Below, piece after piece: positions 47,798 to 55,968 of a stretch of DNA of 64,000 nt. The DNA is from Sinimarinibacterium flocculans (lineage in GTDB: Bacteria > Pseudomonadota > Gammaproteobacteria > Nevskiales > Nevskiaceae), in assembly GCF_003201205.1 (NCBI RefSeq), contig NZ_QICN01000005.1, positions 186,001 through 250,000 of the forward strand, read 5' to 3'. The notes under the pieces were generated by a model. That model did not search any database. It had not been told where the DNA came from and was given only the letters and a program-made list of their open reading frames with translations. Position 1 is the stretch's first letter, and each line of letters opens with the position of its first letter. Made by a program: the position numbers and the translations under genes.

Positions 47798-48826
47798 ATG
47801 GCCGGTCCGAGCACCCTGAGTTCCTGGGCCGCCGCCGTCGCGGCGGCGCTGCGGGCACGCGGAATCGATGCGCGCGCGCTGCTGCTGCAGGCAGGGCTCG
47901 ATCCCGGGCTGATCGCGATTCCGGGCGCACGCTATCCCGCCCACCGCATGACCCGCTTCTGGGCGCTGGCCATCGAGGCAACCGAGCCGGCATTGGCGCT
48001 GGAAGTGCCGGACCACGTCCAGCCCGGAACCATGCACGCGCTCGGGTCCTCGCTCGCCGCCAGCCGCAGCCTCGCCGAGGCCCTGCTGCGCATCGCCCGC
48101 TACTCGCGGCTGGTGTCGGATGCCGCGGACGTCGTCATCGAAACCGAAGCCGACCGCATCGGGGTCGTCTATCGCCCTCCGCCGCGCGATCCGCCACTGG
48201 CGCCGGCGGCCTTCGAGGCCTTCATGGCGAGCGCGGTCCGGCTCGCACGACAGCTCAGCGGGACCGCGAGCGGCGGCCTGCTCGGCTGCGAGTTCCGCCA
48301 CGCGGCGCCGCCCGATCCCCGGCCGTACCGCGAGTGGTTTGCGGTGCCGGTGCGCTTCGGTGCGCCACGCAATCGACTGCTGTTCGATCGCCGTCTCGCG
48401 CACATGCCGCTGCCGGGTGCCGACGAGCACGAGGCGCGCCACCACGACGCCGTGGCTGCCGGTTATCTGGCGCGCTTCGACGCGCAGCCGGTTGCGCGGC
48501 GCGTCCGCGAAGTCCTGATCCGCCATCTGCCGTCGGGGGAACCGACGCGCGCCGCACTGGCGCAGGCGCTGCACCTGACGCCACGGACCCTGCTGCGGCG
48601 ACTGGCCGCCGAACACACGAACTGGAAGACCCTGCTCAACGAGCTGCGCTGCGAGCTCGCGCAGTCCTACCTGCGGCAGGGGCGCAGTGCCGCGGAGATC
48701 ACCTATCTGCTCGGATTTGCCGACCCGGCGAACTTCACGCGCGCGTTCCGGCGCTGGACCGGCATGCCGCCGCGGCGATGGATCAGTTCAGAACGCGGTA
48801 GCCGCGGCCGCGCAGGCAGTTCTTGA
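47798..48826 (+). CDS. AraC family transcriptional regulator
   Basis: A 342-residue regulator with an AraC-type N-terminal ligand-binding-like domain (PF12625 style: STLSSWAAAVAAALRARGIDARALLLQAGLD, LGSSLAASRSLAEALLRIARYSRLVSD) and a C-terminal double helix-turn-helix (ALAQALHLTPRTLLRRLAAEHTNWKTLLNELRCELAQSYL, AEITYLLGFADPANFTRAFRRWTGMPPRRW). It is divergent from the alkyl-sulfatase/lipoprotein operon and is likely to regulate it in response to a substrate. Its last 44 bp overlap the convergent glycine-zipper gene. Confidence 0.92.
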   Translation: MAGPSTLSSWAAAVAAALRARGIDARALLLQAGLDPGLIAIPGARYPAHRMTRFWALAIEATEPALALEVPDHVQPGTMHALGSSLAASRSLAEALLRIARYSRLVSDAADVVIETEADRIGVVYRPPPRDPPLAPAAFEAFMASAVRLARQLSGTASGGLLGCEFRHAAPPDPRPYREWFAVPVRFGAPRNRLLFDRRLAHMPLPGADEHEARHHDAVAAGYLARFDAQPVARRVREVLIRHLPSGEPTRAALAQALHLTPRTLLRRLAAEHTNWKTLLNELRCELAQSYLRQGRSAAEITYLLGFADPANFTRAFRRWTGMPPRRWISSERGSRGRAGSS

Positions 48827-49145
48827 CGACGCGGTCCTTTTCGCTCTCGCCGCGCGCCGCGCCCCTGGCACCCCCGACCACGCCGCCGACACCCGCGCCG
48901 CGCGCCACCGTCGTGCTGTTGCCGACGATCGCCCCGATGGCCGCACCGAGCACGGCGCCTCCGACCGCGCCCTTGCCGGCCTCGGCGCCGGTACTCACCT
49001 GCGTCGCGTAGGTCTCGCACTGCGAGAGGTCCTGGTCGTAGCGCGCCATGTCCACGCCCTGCGTGTCGATGATCGGACCGCGACTCGCGCAGGCCGCGAG
49101 CAGCAGCACCGCGGACGCTGCAGTGAAAACCGGTCTGCGAGTCAT
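48783..49145 (-). CDS. Glycine-zipper lipoprotein
   Basis: A 120-residue lipoprotein with LLLAAC lipobox (Cys19). The central stretch GKGAVGGAVLGAAIGAIVGNSTTVARGAGVGGVVGGARGAARG is a glycine zipper (GxxxG-type repeats) that can insert in membranes, similar to the small outer-membrane glycine-zipper lipoproteins of many proteobacteria. Its C-terminal KNCLRGRGYRVLN contains a cysteine that could pair with the one in LSQCETYA. The function is unknown. It is convergent with and overlaps the AraC gene by 44 bp. Confidence 0.8.
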   Translation of the reverse strand: MTRRPVFTAASAVLLLAACASRGPIIDTQGVDMARYDQDLSQCETYATQVSTGAEAGKGAVGGAVLGAAIGAIVGNSTTVARGAGVGGVVGGARGAARGESEKDRVVKNCLRGRGYRVLN

Positions 49146-49234
49146 GGGCTTCTCCTGAACGATGCTCGATACGCAGACCGAGCATGCCGCGATGACCGGA
49201 TGACCGCCACCACCGTTCGATGAACGGCGGCGAA

Positions 49235-49801
49235 TCAGGTCTTCGGCAGCGTCACGCCGCGCTGGCCCTGATACTTCCCACCCCGATCCCGGTAGGACGT
49301 CTCGCACACCTCGTCGGATTCGTAGAACAGCATCTGTGCGACGCCTTCGTTGGCGTAGATCTTCGCCGGCAGCGGCGTGGTGTTGGAGAACTCCAGTGTC
49401 ACGTGGCCTTCCCACTCCGGTTCCAGCGGTGTGACGTTGACGATGATCCCGCAGCGCGCATACGTGCTCTTGCCGAGGCACACCACCAGCGTCGAGCGCG
49501 GGATACGGAAGTACTCGACCGTGCGCGCCAGCGCGAAGGAGTTCGGCGGGATGATGCACACGTCGGACTGCACGTCGACAAAGGACTTCTCGTCGAAGTT
49601 CTTTGGGTCGACGATCGTCGAGTTGATGTTGGTGAAGATCTTGAACTCGTTGGCACAGCGCACGTCGTAGCCGTAGCTCGACGTGCCGTAGGACACGATG
49701 CGCTGGCCGTCCACATGCCGCACCTGCCCGGCCTCGAACGGCTCGATCATGCCCTGCTGCTCCGCCATGCGGCGGATCCACTTGTCCGATTTGATGCTCA
49801 T
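49235..49801 (-). CDS. dcd: dCTP deaminase
   Basis: Deaminates dCTP to dUTP for thymidylate synthesis. The 188-residue protein has the family blocks [84 protein letters not shown] (containing the nucleotide-binding [17 protein letters not shown]) and [24 protein letters not shown]. Its ATG at 49801 follows the apbC stop with no gap, a pairing (apbC-dcd) common in gammaproteobacteria. Confidence 0.96.
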   Translation of the reverse strand: MSIKSDKWIRRMAEQQGMIEPFEAGQVRHVDGQRIVSYGTSSYGYDVRCANEFKIFTNINSTIVDPKNFDEKSFVDVQSDVCIIPPNSFALARTVEYFRIPRSTLVVCLGKSTYARCGIIVNVTPLEPEWEGHVTLEFSNTTPLPAKIYANEGVAQMLFYESDEVCETSYRDRGGKYQGQRGVTLPKT

Positions 49802-50875
49802 CTAGTCGTCCGTCATCTCGATGTCCGGGAAGCTTCCCTCGTACACGCCGTAGGCCAGCCGCGCCGCCGCCAGACGCGCGATGCCGCGATAGCGCTGCGC
49901 GAGCTCGCCTTCCGGATCGGCGGCAACGGTCGGGCAGCCGCCATCGGCCTGCTCGCGGATCCGCAGATCCAGCGGCAACTGGCCGAGCATTTCGATGCCG
50001 TACTCGGACGCGAGACGCTCGCCGCCGCCGGCGCCGAAGATCGCCTCGTGATGTCCGCAGTTCGAACAGGTGTGCCAGGCCATGTTCTCGACGACGCCCA
50101 GCACCGGGACCTCGACGCGGCGGAACATCTGCAGGCCCTTGCGCGCGTCGAGCAGGGCGATGTCCTGCGGCGTGGTCACGATCACGGCGCCGCTGACCGG
50201 AATGCGCTGCGACAACGTGAGCTGGATGTCGCCGGTGCCCGGCGGCAGGTCGACGATGAGGTAGTCCAGATCCTGCCAGCGCGTTTCGCCCAGCAGCTGG
50301 TTGAGCGCCTGGGTGACCATCGGCCCGCGCCAGATCATCGGCTGCGCCTCGTCGATCAGGAAGCCGATGCTCATCGCCTGCAGGCCGTGGGCGACGATGG
50401 GATGCATGTGTTTGCCGTCCGGCGAAGTCGGCCTGTCGCTACTGCCGAGCATGCGCGGCTGGCTCGGACCGTAGATGTCGGCGTCGAGTATGCCGACGCG
50501 CGCGCCCTCGGCCTGCAGCGCCAGCGCCAGGTTCACCGCGACCGTCGACTTGCCGACGCCGCCCTTGCCGCTGGCCACGGCGACGATGTTGCGGATCTGC
50601 GGCATCGGCTGCAGGTTCTTCTGCACGGCGTGGCTGGTGATGCGCGAACGGATCTCGACCTCGGCGTCGAGCCCGGCCTTGTCGCGGATCACCGCGCGCA
50701 GGCGCTGCCCGATCTGCTCGTGAATGCCAGCAGCCGGAAAGCCGAGTTCGATCACCACACGGGCGCGCGAACCGTCGACGCTGGCCGCGGCCACGGTGCC
50801 GGCCGCAACCCAGCCTTGCCCGATCAGGGGGTCGACATCGGCATCGAGAACGGCGAGCAGGCGGTCGCGGGACAT
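49802..50875 (-). CDS. apbC: Iron-sulfur cluster carrier protein ApbC (Mrp)
   Basis: A P-loop ATPase that carries and delivers Fe-S clusters, 357 residues. An N-terminal MIP18/DUF59-type domain (about residues 1-85) precedes the deviant Walker A motif SGKGGVGKSTVAVNLALAL (about residues 105-123). Switch regions GILDADIYGPSQPRMLG and YLIVDLPPGTGDIQLTL follow, and the cluster-binding CxxC is in MAWHTCSNCGHHE. The start is taken as MSRDRLLAVLDADVD at 50875, the usual family N-terminus; 18 further codons are open upstream but unsupported. It abuts dcd directly. Confidence 0.95.
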   Translation of the reverse strand: MSRDRLLAVLDADVDPLIGQGWVAAGTVAAASVDGSRARVVIELGFPAAGIHEQIGQRLRAVIRDKAGLDAEVEIRSRITSHAVQKNLQPMPQIRNIVAVASGKGGVGKSTVAVNLALALQAEGARVGILDADIYGPSQPRMLGSSDRPTSPDGKHMHPIVAHGLQAMSIGFLIDEAQPMIWRGPMVTQALNQLLGETRWQDLDYLIVDLPPGTGDIQLTLSQRIPVSGAVIVTTPQDIALLDARKGLQMFRRVEVPVLGVVENMAWHTCSNCGHHEAIFGAGGGERLASEYGIEMLGQLPLDLRIREQADGGCPTVAADPEGELAQRYRGIARLAAARLAYGVYEGSFPDIEMTDD

Positions 50876-50931
50876 GTCGGCACAGCGTGGGAAGCGGGCG
50901 CGCAGTCTAGCCCAAGGCGGTCGGCCCAACG

Positions 50932-50958
50932 AAAAAGGGCGGGCCGACCGGCCCGCCC
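50932..50958 (-). terminator. Intrinsic terminator of the subtilase gene
   Basis: 9-bp GC stem GGGCGGGCC (50937-50945)/GGCCCGCCC (50950-50958) with a GACC loop; on the minus strand five T follow. It is 20 bp past the protease stop codon. Confidence 0.9.
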
Positions 50959-50977
50959 CGAACCTTGCAGCAAAGCC

Positions 50978-52195
50978 TTACTCGCCGACGTACAGCAGCG
51001 CGTTCGGCGAACCGCTGCCGATGCTGCCGAGCACGCCGAGCGTGGCATTGCCGATCACCGCGTCGGCCACGGCGTCCGGCGTCGAGCCGGGCGCGGCGCC
51101 CAGCGCCAGCGCGGCGGCGCCGGCCACGTGGGGCGAGGCCATCGAGGTGCCGCTGATGGTGCTGGTCGCGGTGTTGCTGGTGTACCAGGCGGAGGTGATG
51201 TTCGAGCCCGGCGCAAAGATGTCGACGCAGGTGCCGAAGTTCGAGAACGAGGAGCGTGCATCCGTGTTCGTGGTCGACCCGACGGTGATCGCCTCGGCGA
51301 CGCGGTTCGGCGAGCCGGTGCAGGCATTGGCGTTGTCATTGCCCGCGGCGACGACGAAGGTCACACCGGCGTCGATCGCGTTGCGCACGGCTTGGTCGAG
51401 TGCATCCGAGTTGCCGCCGCCGAGCGACATGTTGGCAACCGCCGGCAGCTGCGCATTGGCCGCGACCCAGTCGACACCGGCGATGACGCCGGAGTTGGAG
51501 CCGCTGCCGTTGCAGCCGAGCACGCGCACCGGCACGACAGTCGCGGCCTTGGCCACACCCCAGGTCGAGCCCGCGGCGGTGCCGGCGACATGCGTGCCGT
51601 GCCCGTTGCAGTCGGTGGTGTTCGCCGGGTCGGTGCTGCAGCCGATGCCGAGCAGGTTGCAGAGGAAGCCGCCGCTGTTCGGCGCGAAGTTGCGCCCGGT
51701 GCCGACGCGACCGCCGAAGTCGACATGCGTGGCGTTGAGGCCGGTATCGACGACGTAGACGTTGACGCCGGCTCCGGCCTGATTCGGATAGACGTAGTTG
51801 CCGTCGAGCGGCAGGTTGCGCTGGTCGACGCGGTCCAGCCCCCAGGTCGCGCCCGACTGCACCGCGCTGGCGGTCATGATCTGGTCCTGCTCGACGAAAT
51901 CGACCAGCGGCAGCCGCGCCAGGGCCGCCGCCTGCGACGCGCTCATGCGCACCGTGAAGCCCTTGAGCACGTGCTGGTACTGCGCGAGCACCTGTCCGCC
52001 GCCAACCTGCACCAGCAGCGACTGCACCGTCTCGTTGAGCCGCAGCGGGTCGCCCAGGCCGATCTGCGGCTTGAGCACGACGATGTACTGGTTCTTGATC
52101 GGCTGCGGGGTCGCGGCCTGCGCCGACGACACCAGCAGGCCCAGGCCGGCAGCGACCGCCGCCACGCCCGAAATGAAGCGCTTCGATGCACCCAT
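50978..52195 (-). CDS. Secreted S8 family serine protease (proteinase K-like subtilase)
   Basis: A 405-residue precursor. Signal peptide (residues 1-28, VAAVAAGLGLLVSSAQAA), then an inhibitor I9 propeptide (NQYIVVLKPQ, residues about 35-105), then the mature protease with catalytic Asp150 (VYVVDTGLN), His199 (CNGHGTHVAG) and Ser351 (SGTSMASPHVAG). The oxyanion region is VVAAGNDNANAC. Several cysteines (Cys179, Cys186, Cys196 and later) suggest disulfides as in proteinase K and extracellular bacterial homologues. The mature enzyme is about 300 residues with no C-terminal accessory domain. AAGGAG lies close before the ATG. A good terminator follows. It is monocistronic. Confidence 0.95.
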   Translation of the reverse strand: MGASKRFISGVAAVAAGLGLLVSSAQAATPQPIKNQYIVVLKPQIGLGDPLRLNETVQSLLVQVGGGQVLAQYQHVLKGFTVRMSASQAAALARLPLVDFVEQDQIMTASAVQSGATWGLDRVDQRNLPLDGNYVYPNQAGAGVNVYVVDTGLNATHVDFGGRVGTGRNFAPNSGGFLCNLLGIGCSTDPANTTDCNGHGTHVAGTAAGSTWGVAKAATVVPVRVLGCNGSGSNSGVIAGVDWVAANAQLPAVANMSLGGGNSDALDQAVRNAIDAGVTFVVAAGNDNANACTGSPNRVAEAITVGSTTNTDARSSFSNFGTCVDIFAPGSNITSAWYTSNTATSTISGTSMASPHVAGAAALALGAAPGSTPDAVADAVIGNATLGVLGSIGSGSPNALLYVGE

Positions 52196-52435
52196 TACGC
52201 ACTCTCCTTGTGAACTGGTCTGTTGATCGCCGCGCATCCCGGACCGGGCGTCTCCCCCGCGCCGTCGGCGACGCGGTCCGACTGTACCCCACACGGTCAG
52301 CCATTCCCTTACAGGAAAACCCCCAGTTTCGGATGCGCCGTGCGCCCTCAGGAAGTGGCCGATTCGGCGGGGTGGCGCGAGCGACATGCGATAATCGCGT
52401 GATCCCGCTTGCCGAACCGCCTTGATCCGCATCCC

Positions 52436-54535
52436 ATGCGTCGACAGATTCTGGTCACCAACGCCCTGCCCTATGCCAACGGACCGCTGCACCTCGGTCA
52501 CATGGTCGGCTACGTGCAGGCGGACATCTGGGTGCGCTTCCAGCGCATGGCGGGCCACGACGTGCACTATGTCTGTGCGGACGACGCCCATGGCACGCCG
52601 ATCATGCTCGCCGCGGAGAAGGCCGGCGTGACGCCGGAGGCGTTCATCGAGAACGTCCGCAGCGAGCATGCGCGCGACTTCGCCGACTTCGGCGTCGCCT
52701 TCGACCACTACCACTCCACGCACTCGCCGGAAAACCAGGCACTGTCGGAGCTGATCTACCGGCGGCTGGACAGCGGCGGCGCCATCGCACGGCGCACGAT
52801 CCAGCAGCTGTACGATCCGGTGAAGCAGATGTTCCTGCCGGACCGCTACATCAAGGGCGAGTGCCCCAAGTGCGGGTCGGCCGACCAGTACGGCGACAAC
52901 TGCGAGGTCTGCGGTGCCGCCTATGCACCGACGGACCTGAAGGACCCGCACTCGGTGGTGTCGGGCGCCACGCCCGAGATGCGCGATTCCGAGCACTACT
53001 TCTTCGAGGTCGGCAAGTTCCAGACCGTGCTCGGCGAATGGCTGGCCGGCGACGTCGCCCATCCCGCGGTCAAGGCCAAGCTGCGCGAGTGGTTCGACGC
53101 CGGCCTGCGCGACTGGGACATCTCGCGCGACGCGCCCTACTTCGGCTTCCCGATCCCGGATGCGCCGGGCAAGTTCTTCTATGTCTGGCTCGACGCGCCG
53201 ATCGGCTACATGGCGAGTTTCCGCGCCTGGTGCAAGCAGAATGGCAAGGCGGACGCCTTCGACCGCTTCTGGGCGGCGGGCGCCGACAGCGAGCTGCACC
53301 ACTTCATCGGCAAGGACATCGTCAACTTCCACGGCCTGTTCTGGCCGGCGATGCTGCACGGATCAAAGCACCGCACGCCGACCAAGCTGCACGTGAACGG
53401 CTACCTGACGATCAACGGCGCAAAGATGTCGAAGTCGCGCGGCACCTTCATCCGCGCGCGCACCTATCTCAACCACCTGAATCCCGAGTATCTGCGCTAC
53501 TACTTCGCGGCCAAGCTCGGCGCCGGCGTCGACGACCTCGACCTCAACCTCGACGACTTCGTCAGCCGCATCAACAGCGACATCGTCGGCAAGTACGTCA
53601 ACATCGCCAGCCGCTGCGCCGGCTTCATCGAGAAGCGCTTCGGTGGCCGGCTCGCGGGCGAGATGCATGACCGCGCGCTGTTCGAGCGCATTGCCGCCGC
53701 AGGCCCGTCGATTGCGGCGCTGTACGAGTCCGGCGAGTACGCCGCCGCCGTGCGCGAGATCATGCGTCTGGCCGACGAGGCCAACGGCGAGATCCAGACG
53801 TTGGCGCCGTGGATCATGGCCAAGGATCCGGACAAGGCCGAGGCGCTGCACCGCGTCTGCACCACCTTCATCAACGTGTTCCGCCAGCTCACGCTGTACC
53901 TCAAGCCGCTGCTGCCGAAGATTGCCGGGCAGGCCGAGACCTTCCTGGGCATCGCCCCGCTGACCTGGACGCAGGCCGGCGACGCCTTGCTCGATCATCC
54001 GATCCAGCCTTACCAGCCGCTGGCGATGCGCATCGACAAGGCCGGCATCGACGCGATGCTGGCCGAAGAGGCGGGCGATAGCCCCTCTCCCGCGGGCGGG
54101 AGAGGGGTTGGGGAGAGGGCCGCGCGCCAGCGCGGAAAGACGCCGGCTGCGCCGGCGCCCTCTCCCGCCTCTGCGAGGCACCCTCTCCCGCAGACGGGAG
54201 AGGGAAACACCATCGGCATCGACGACTTCACCAAGGTCGACCTGCGCATTGCCCGCATCGCCAGCGCCGAAGCGGTCGAGGGCGCCGACAAGCTGCTGCG
54301 CCTGCAGCTCGACGTCGGCGAGCTGGGCACGCGGCAGGTCTTCGCCGGCATCAAGGCCGCGTACGACCCGGCGCAACTCGTCGGTCGGCTGACGGTGATG
54401 GTCGCCAACCTCGCCCCGCGCAAGATGAAGTTCGGCCTGTCCGAAGGCATGGTGCTGGCCGCAAGCAATGACAGCGCCGGCCCCTGCCTACTGTATCCGG
54501 ACGATGGGGCGCAGCCCGGAATGCGGATCAAATAG
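52436..54535 (+). CDS. metG: Methionine-tRNA ligase, with an unusual repeat-derived linker
   Basis: A 699-residue aminoacyl-tRNA synthetase. The HIGH-like motif is HLGH at residues 19-22 ([18 protein letters not shown]), the KMSKS motif is at about 329-333 ([11 protein letters not shown]), and the zinc knuckle is CPKCG...CEVCG starting at Cys143. The anticodon-binding helical domain is followed by a C-terminal tRNA-binding (EMAP/Trbp111-like) domain from about residue 600 ([28 protein letters not shown]). Between them residues about 549-590 ([14 protein letters not shown] ... [10 protein letters not shown]) are encoded by a dispersed repeat element. Start ATG at 52436; a further 9 upstream codons are open but not family-like. 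It is divergent from the subtilase. Confidence 0.96.
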   Translation: MRRQILVTNALPYANGPLHLGHMVGYVQADIWVRFQRMAGHDVHYVCADDAHGTPIMLAAEKAGVTPEAFIENVRSEHARDFADFGVAFDHYHSTHSPENQALSELIYRRLDSGGAIARRTIQQLYDPVKQMFLPDRYIKGECPKCGSADQYGDNCEVCGAAYAPTDLKDPHSVVSGATPEMRDSEHYFFEVGKFQTVLGEWLAGDVAHPAVKAKLREWFDAGLRDWDISRDAPYFGFPIPDAPGKFFYVWLDAPIGYMASFRAWCKQNGKADAFDRFWAAGADSELHHFIGKDIVNFHGLFWPAMLHGSKHRTPTKLHVNGYLTINGAKMSKSRGTFIRARTYLNHLNPEYLRYYFAAKLGAGVDDLDLNLDDFVSRINSDIVGKYVNIASRCAGFIEKRFGGRLAGEMHDRALFERIAAAGPSIAALYESGEYAAAVREIMRLADEANGEIQTLAPWIMAKDPDKAEALHRVCTTFINVFRQLTLYLKPLLPKIAGQAETFLGIAPLTWTQAGDALLDHPIQPYQPLAMRIDKAGIDAMLAEEAGDSPSPAGGRGVGERAARQRGKTPAAPAPSPASARHPLPQTGEGNTIGIDDFTKVDLRIARIASAEAVEGADKLLRLQLDVGELGTRQVFAGIKAAYDPAQLVGRLTVMVANLAPRKMKFGLSEGMVLAASNDSAGPCLLYPDDGAQPGMRIK
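54082..54204. repeat. REP-like element inserted in frame in metG
   Basis: Contains two inverted repeats: CCCCTCTCCCGC/GCGGGAGAGGGG (54082-54107, 2-nt loop) and CCCTCTCCCG.../CGGGAGAGGG (54181-54204). The segment 54157-54204 matches the intergenic copy at 35718-35765 at about 41 of 48 positions. It keeps the metG frame open and codes a Pro/Ala/Gly-rich linker. Confidence 0.85.
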
Positions 54536-54613
54536 CGCGCCGCGACACCGGTCGCCGCGCAGTGCATATTCCGCAGCGGAATGAGAACAGATTGTTGATC
54601 CTGTCATCCTTGT

Positions 54614-54630
54614 TTGCCGCGGTGCGGCAA
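54614..54630. repeat. Short perfect inverted repeat between metG and rsxA
   Basis: TTGCCGC-GGT-GCGGCAA in the 137-bp gap. No T-tract follows. It could be a weak metG terminator or an operator for the rsx operon; I cannot decide. Confidence 0.35.
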
Positions 54631-54672
54631 CGCATGATCACGCGGTTTTGACGCCCGGCGGCGGCCTTCGCC

Positions 54673-55248
54673 TTGACTGAATACGTCCTCATCCTCATCG
54701 GCGCGGTTCTGGTCCACAACTTTGTCCTGGTCCAGTTCCTCGGCCTGTGCCCGTTCATGGGTACCTCGAAGAAGGTCGAGACGTCGGCAGGCCTGGCGCT
54801 GGCGACCACCTTCGTGCTGACGCTGACGGCGGTGGCGACCTACCTCACCGACACCTACATCCTCGTGCCGCTGGGCCTCGAGTATCTGCGCACGATCGCC
54901 TTCATCCTGGTCATCGCAGCAGCTGTGCAGACCGTCGAGATGGTCGTGCACAAATCCAGTCCGCTGCTGTACCAGGTGCTCGGCATCTACCTGCCGCTGA
55001 TCACGACCAACTGCATCGTGCTCGGCGTCGCGCTGCTCAACGTGCGCCAGTCGCAGAACTTCATGGAATCGCTGCTGACCGGGCTCGGCGCCGGACTCGG
55101 CTTCTCGCTGGTGCTGCTGCTGTTCGCGAGCATCCGCGAACGGCTCGCCGTGTCCGACGTCCCGGCAGTGTTCAAGGGCGCACCGATCGCGCTGGTGACC
55201 GCGGGGATCATGTCACTGGCCTTCCTCGGCTTTTCGGGATTGGACTGA
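54673..55248 (+). CDS. rsxA: Electron transport complex subunit RsxA
   Basis: Integral membrane subunit of the Rsx/Rnf ion-pumping ferredoxin:NAD oxidoreductase; in gammaproteobacteria the complex also keeps SoxR reduced. The 191-residue protein has six hydrophobic segments and the typical start (M)[35 protein letters not shown]. The cysteine in GLCPFMG is conserved, and [18 protein letters not shown] is the second Rnf signature with its own cysteine, a ligand for a membrane-embedded Fe-S centre. Start codon is TTG at 54673. The last about 37 bp are repeated 160 bp downstream before rsxB. Confidence 0.95.
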   Translation: MTEYVLILIGAVLVHNFVLVQFLGLCPFMGTSKKVETSAGLALATTFVLTLTAVATYLTDTYILVPLGLEYLRTIAFILVIAAAVQTVEMVVHKSSPLLYQVLGIYLPLITTNCIVLGVALLNVRQSQNFMESLLTGLGAGLGFSLVLLLFASIRERLAVSDVPAVFKGAPIALVTAGIMSLAFLGFSGLD

Positions 55249-55407
55249 AGACATGATCCCGTCGACTCGCACGGCTCGCATCCCCGCTGCGCGTTCAGCG
55301 TCACTGGCAATGCGCATCAACGCATTGCCAAAGCGTGACGCTTCACCCCGCTCGTATGCTCGCGCCGGTACGTCGCTGGCCTTCCTCGGCCTTTCGGGGC
55401 TGGACTG
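55212..55407 (+). repeat. Direct duplication of the rsxA 3' end flanking an insertion
   Basis: The rsxA tail 55212-55248 (encoding [11 protein letters not shown] and stop) recurs at 55372-55407/8, exactly 160 bp further, with 4 base differences, all transitions. The second copy ends in TGA overlapping the rsxB ATG (TGATG), the junction expected of the ancestral rsxA-rsxB pair. The DNA between carries a long hairpin and codes for nothing that I recognise. Confidence 0.8.
55297..55342. repeat. Long stem-loop between rsxA and rsxB
   Basis: AGCGTCACTGGCAATGCG (55297-55314), loop CATCAA, CGCATTGCCA, a 4-nt bulge (AAGC), GTGACGCT (to 55342): 18 base pairs. There is no T-tract. It lies within the 123 bp between the two copies of the rsxA tail and looks like a REP- or MITE-like unit. 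Confidence 0.75.
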
Positions 55408-55968
55408 ATGCTTGCGGCGATCATCGCGCTGGCGGCCCTGGCCGCGGTCTTCGGCATCGGCCTGGGCTTCGCCGCCGTGCGCTTCAAGGTCGAGGGCGAT
55501 CCGCTGGTCGAGCAGATCGACAAGATCCTGCCGCAGACGCAGTGCGGCCAGTGCGGCTTTCCCGGCTGTCGGCCATACGCCACGGCCATTGCCGCCAACG
55601 AGGCCGAGATCAACCAGTGCCCGCCCGGCGGCGAGGACGGCATCGTCAAGCTCGCCGAACTGCTCGGCCGCGAGCCGATTCCGCTGAACCCGGAGAACGG
55701 CGTCGCCAAGGCGGTGCCGACCGTCGCCGTCATCGACGAGAACATCTGCATCGGCTGCACCAAGTGCATCCAGGCCTGTCCGGTCGACGCGATTCTCGGT
55801 GCCGCGCAGCAGATGCACACCGTGATCGCGACGGAATGCACCGGCTGCGAGCTGTGCCTCGAGCCCTGCCCGGTCGACTGCATCACGATGGAACCGATTG
55901 CCGACACGCCGCGGACCTGGCGCTGGCCGCTACCGGCATCGGAACCGCAGACGGCGGAGGCGGCCTGA
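55408..55968 (+). CDS. rsxB: Electron transport complex iron-sulfur subunit RsxB
   Basis: A 186-residue subunit. An N-terminal membrane helix ([24 protein letters not shown]) is followed by a 4-Cys cluster domain [16 protein letters not shown] and, after a linker, two 4Fe-4S ferredoxin motifs: [16 protein letters not shown] and [16 protein letters not shown]. It passes electrons within the Rsx complex. Its start overlaps the second copy of the rsxA tail. Its stop codon overlaps the rsxC ATG (TGATG), as is usual. Confidence 0.96.
   Translation: MLAAIIALAALAAVFGIGLGFAAVRFKVEGDPLVEQIDKILPQTQCGQCGFPGCRPYATAIAANEAEINQCPPGGEDGIVKLAELLGREPIPLNPENGVAKAVPTVAVIDENICIGCTKCIQACPVDAILGAAQQMHTVIATECTGCELCLEPCPVDCITMEPIADTPRTWRWPLPASEPQTAEAA

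Noticed and set aside
45846..47819. 657-codon plus-strand frame opposite the alkyl-sulfatase gene
   Set aside because: Antisense; the minus-strand gene has a lipobox, metal site and ribosome site.
49220..52213. 997-codon plus-strand open frame
   Set aside because: Lies antisense to dcd, apbC and the subtilase, whose families are certain; long antisense frames are expected at this GC content.
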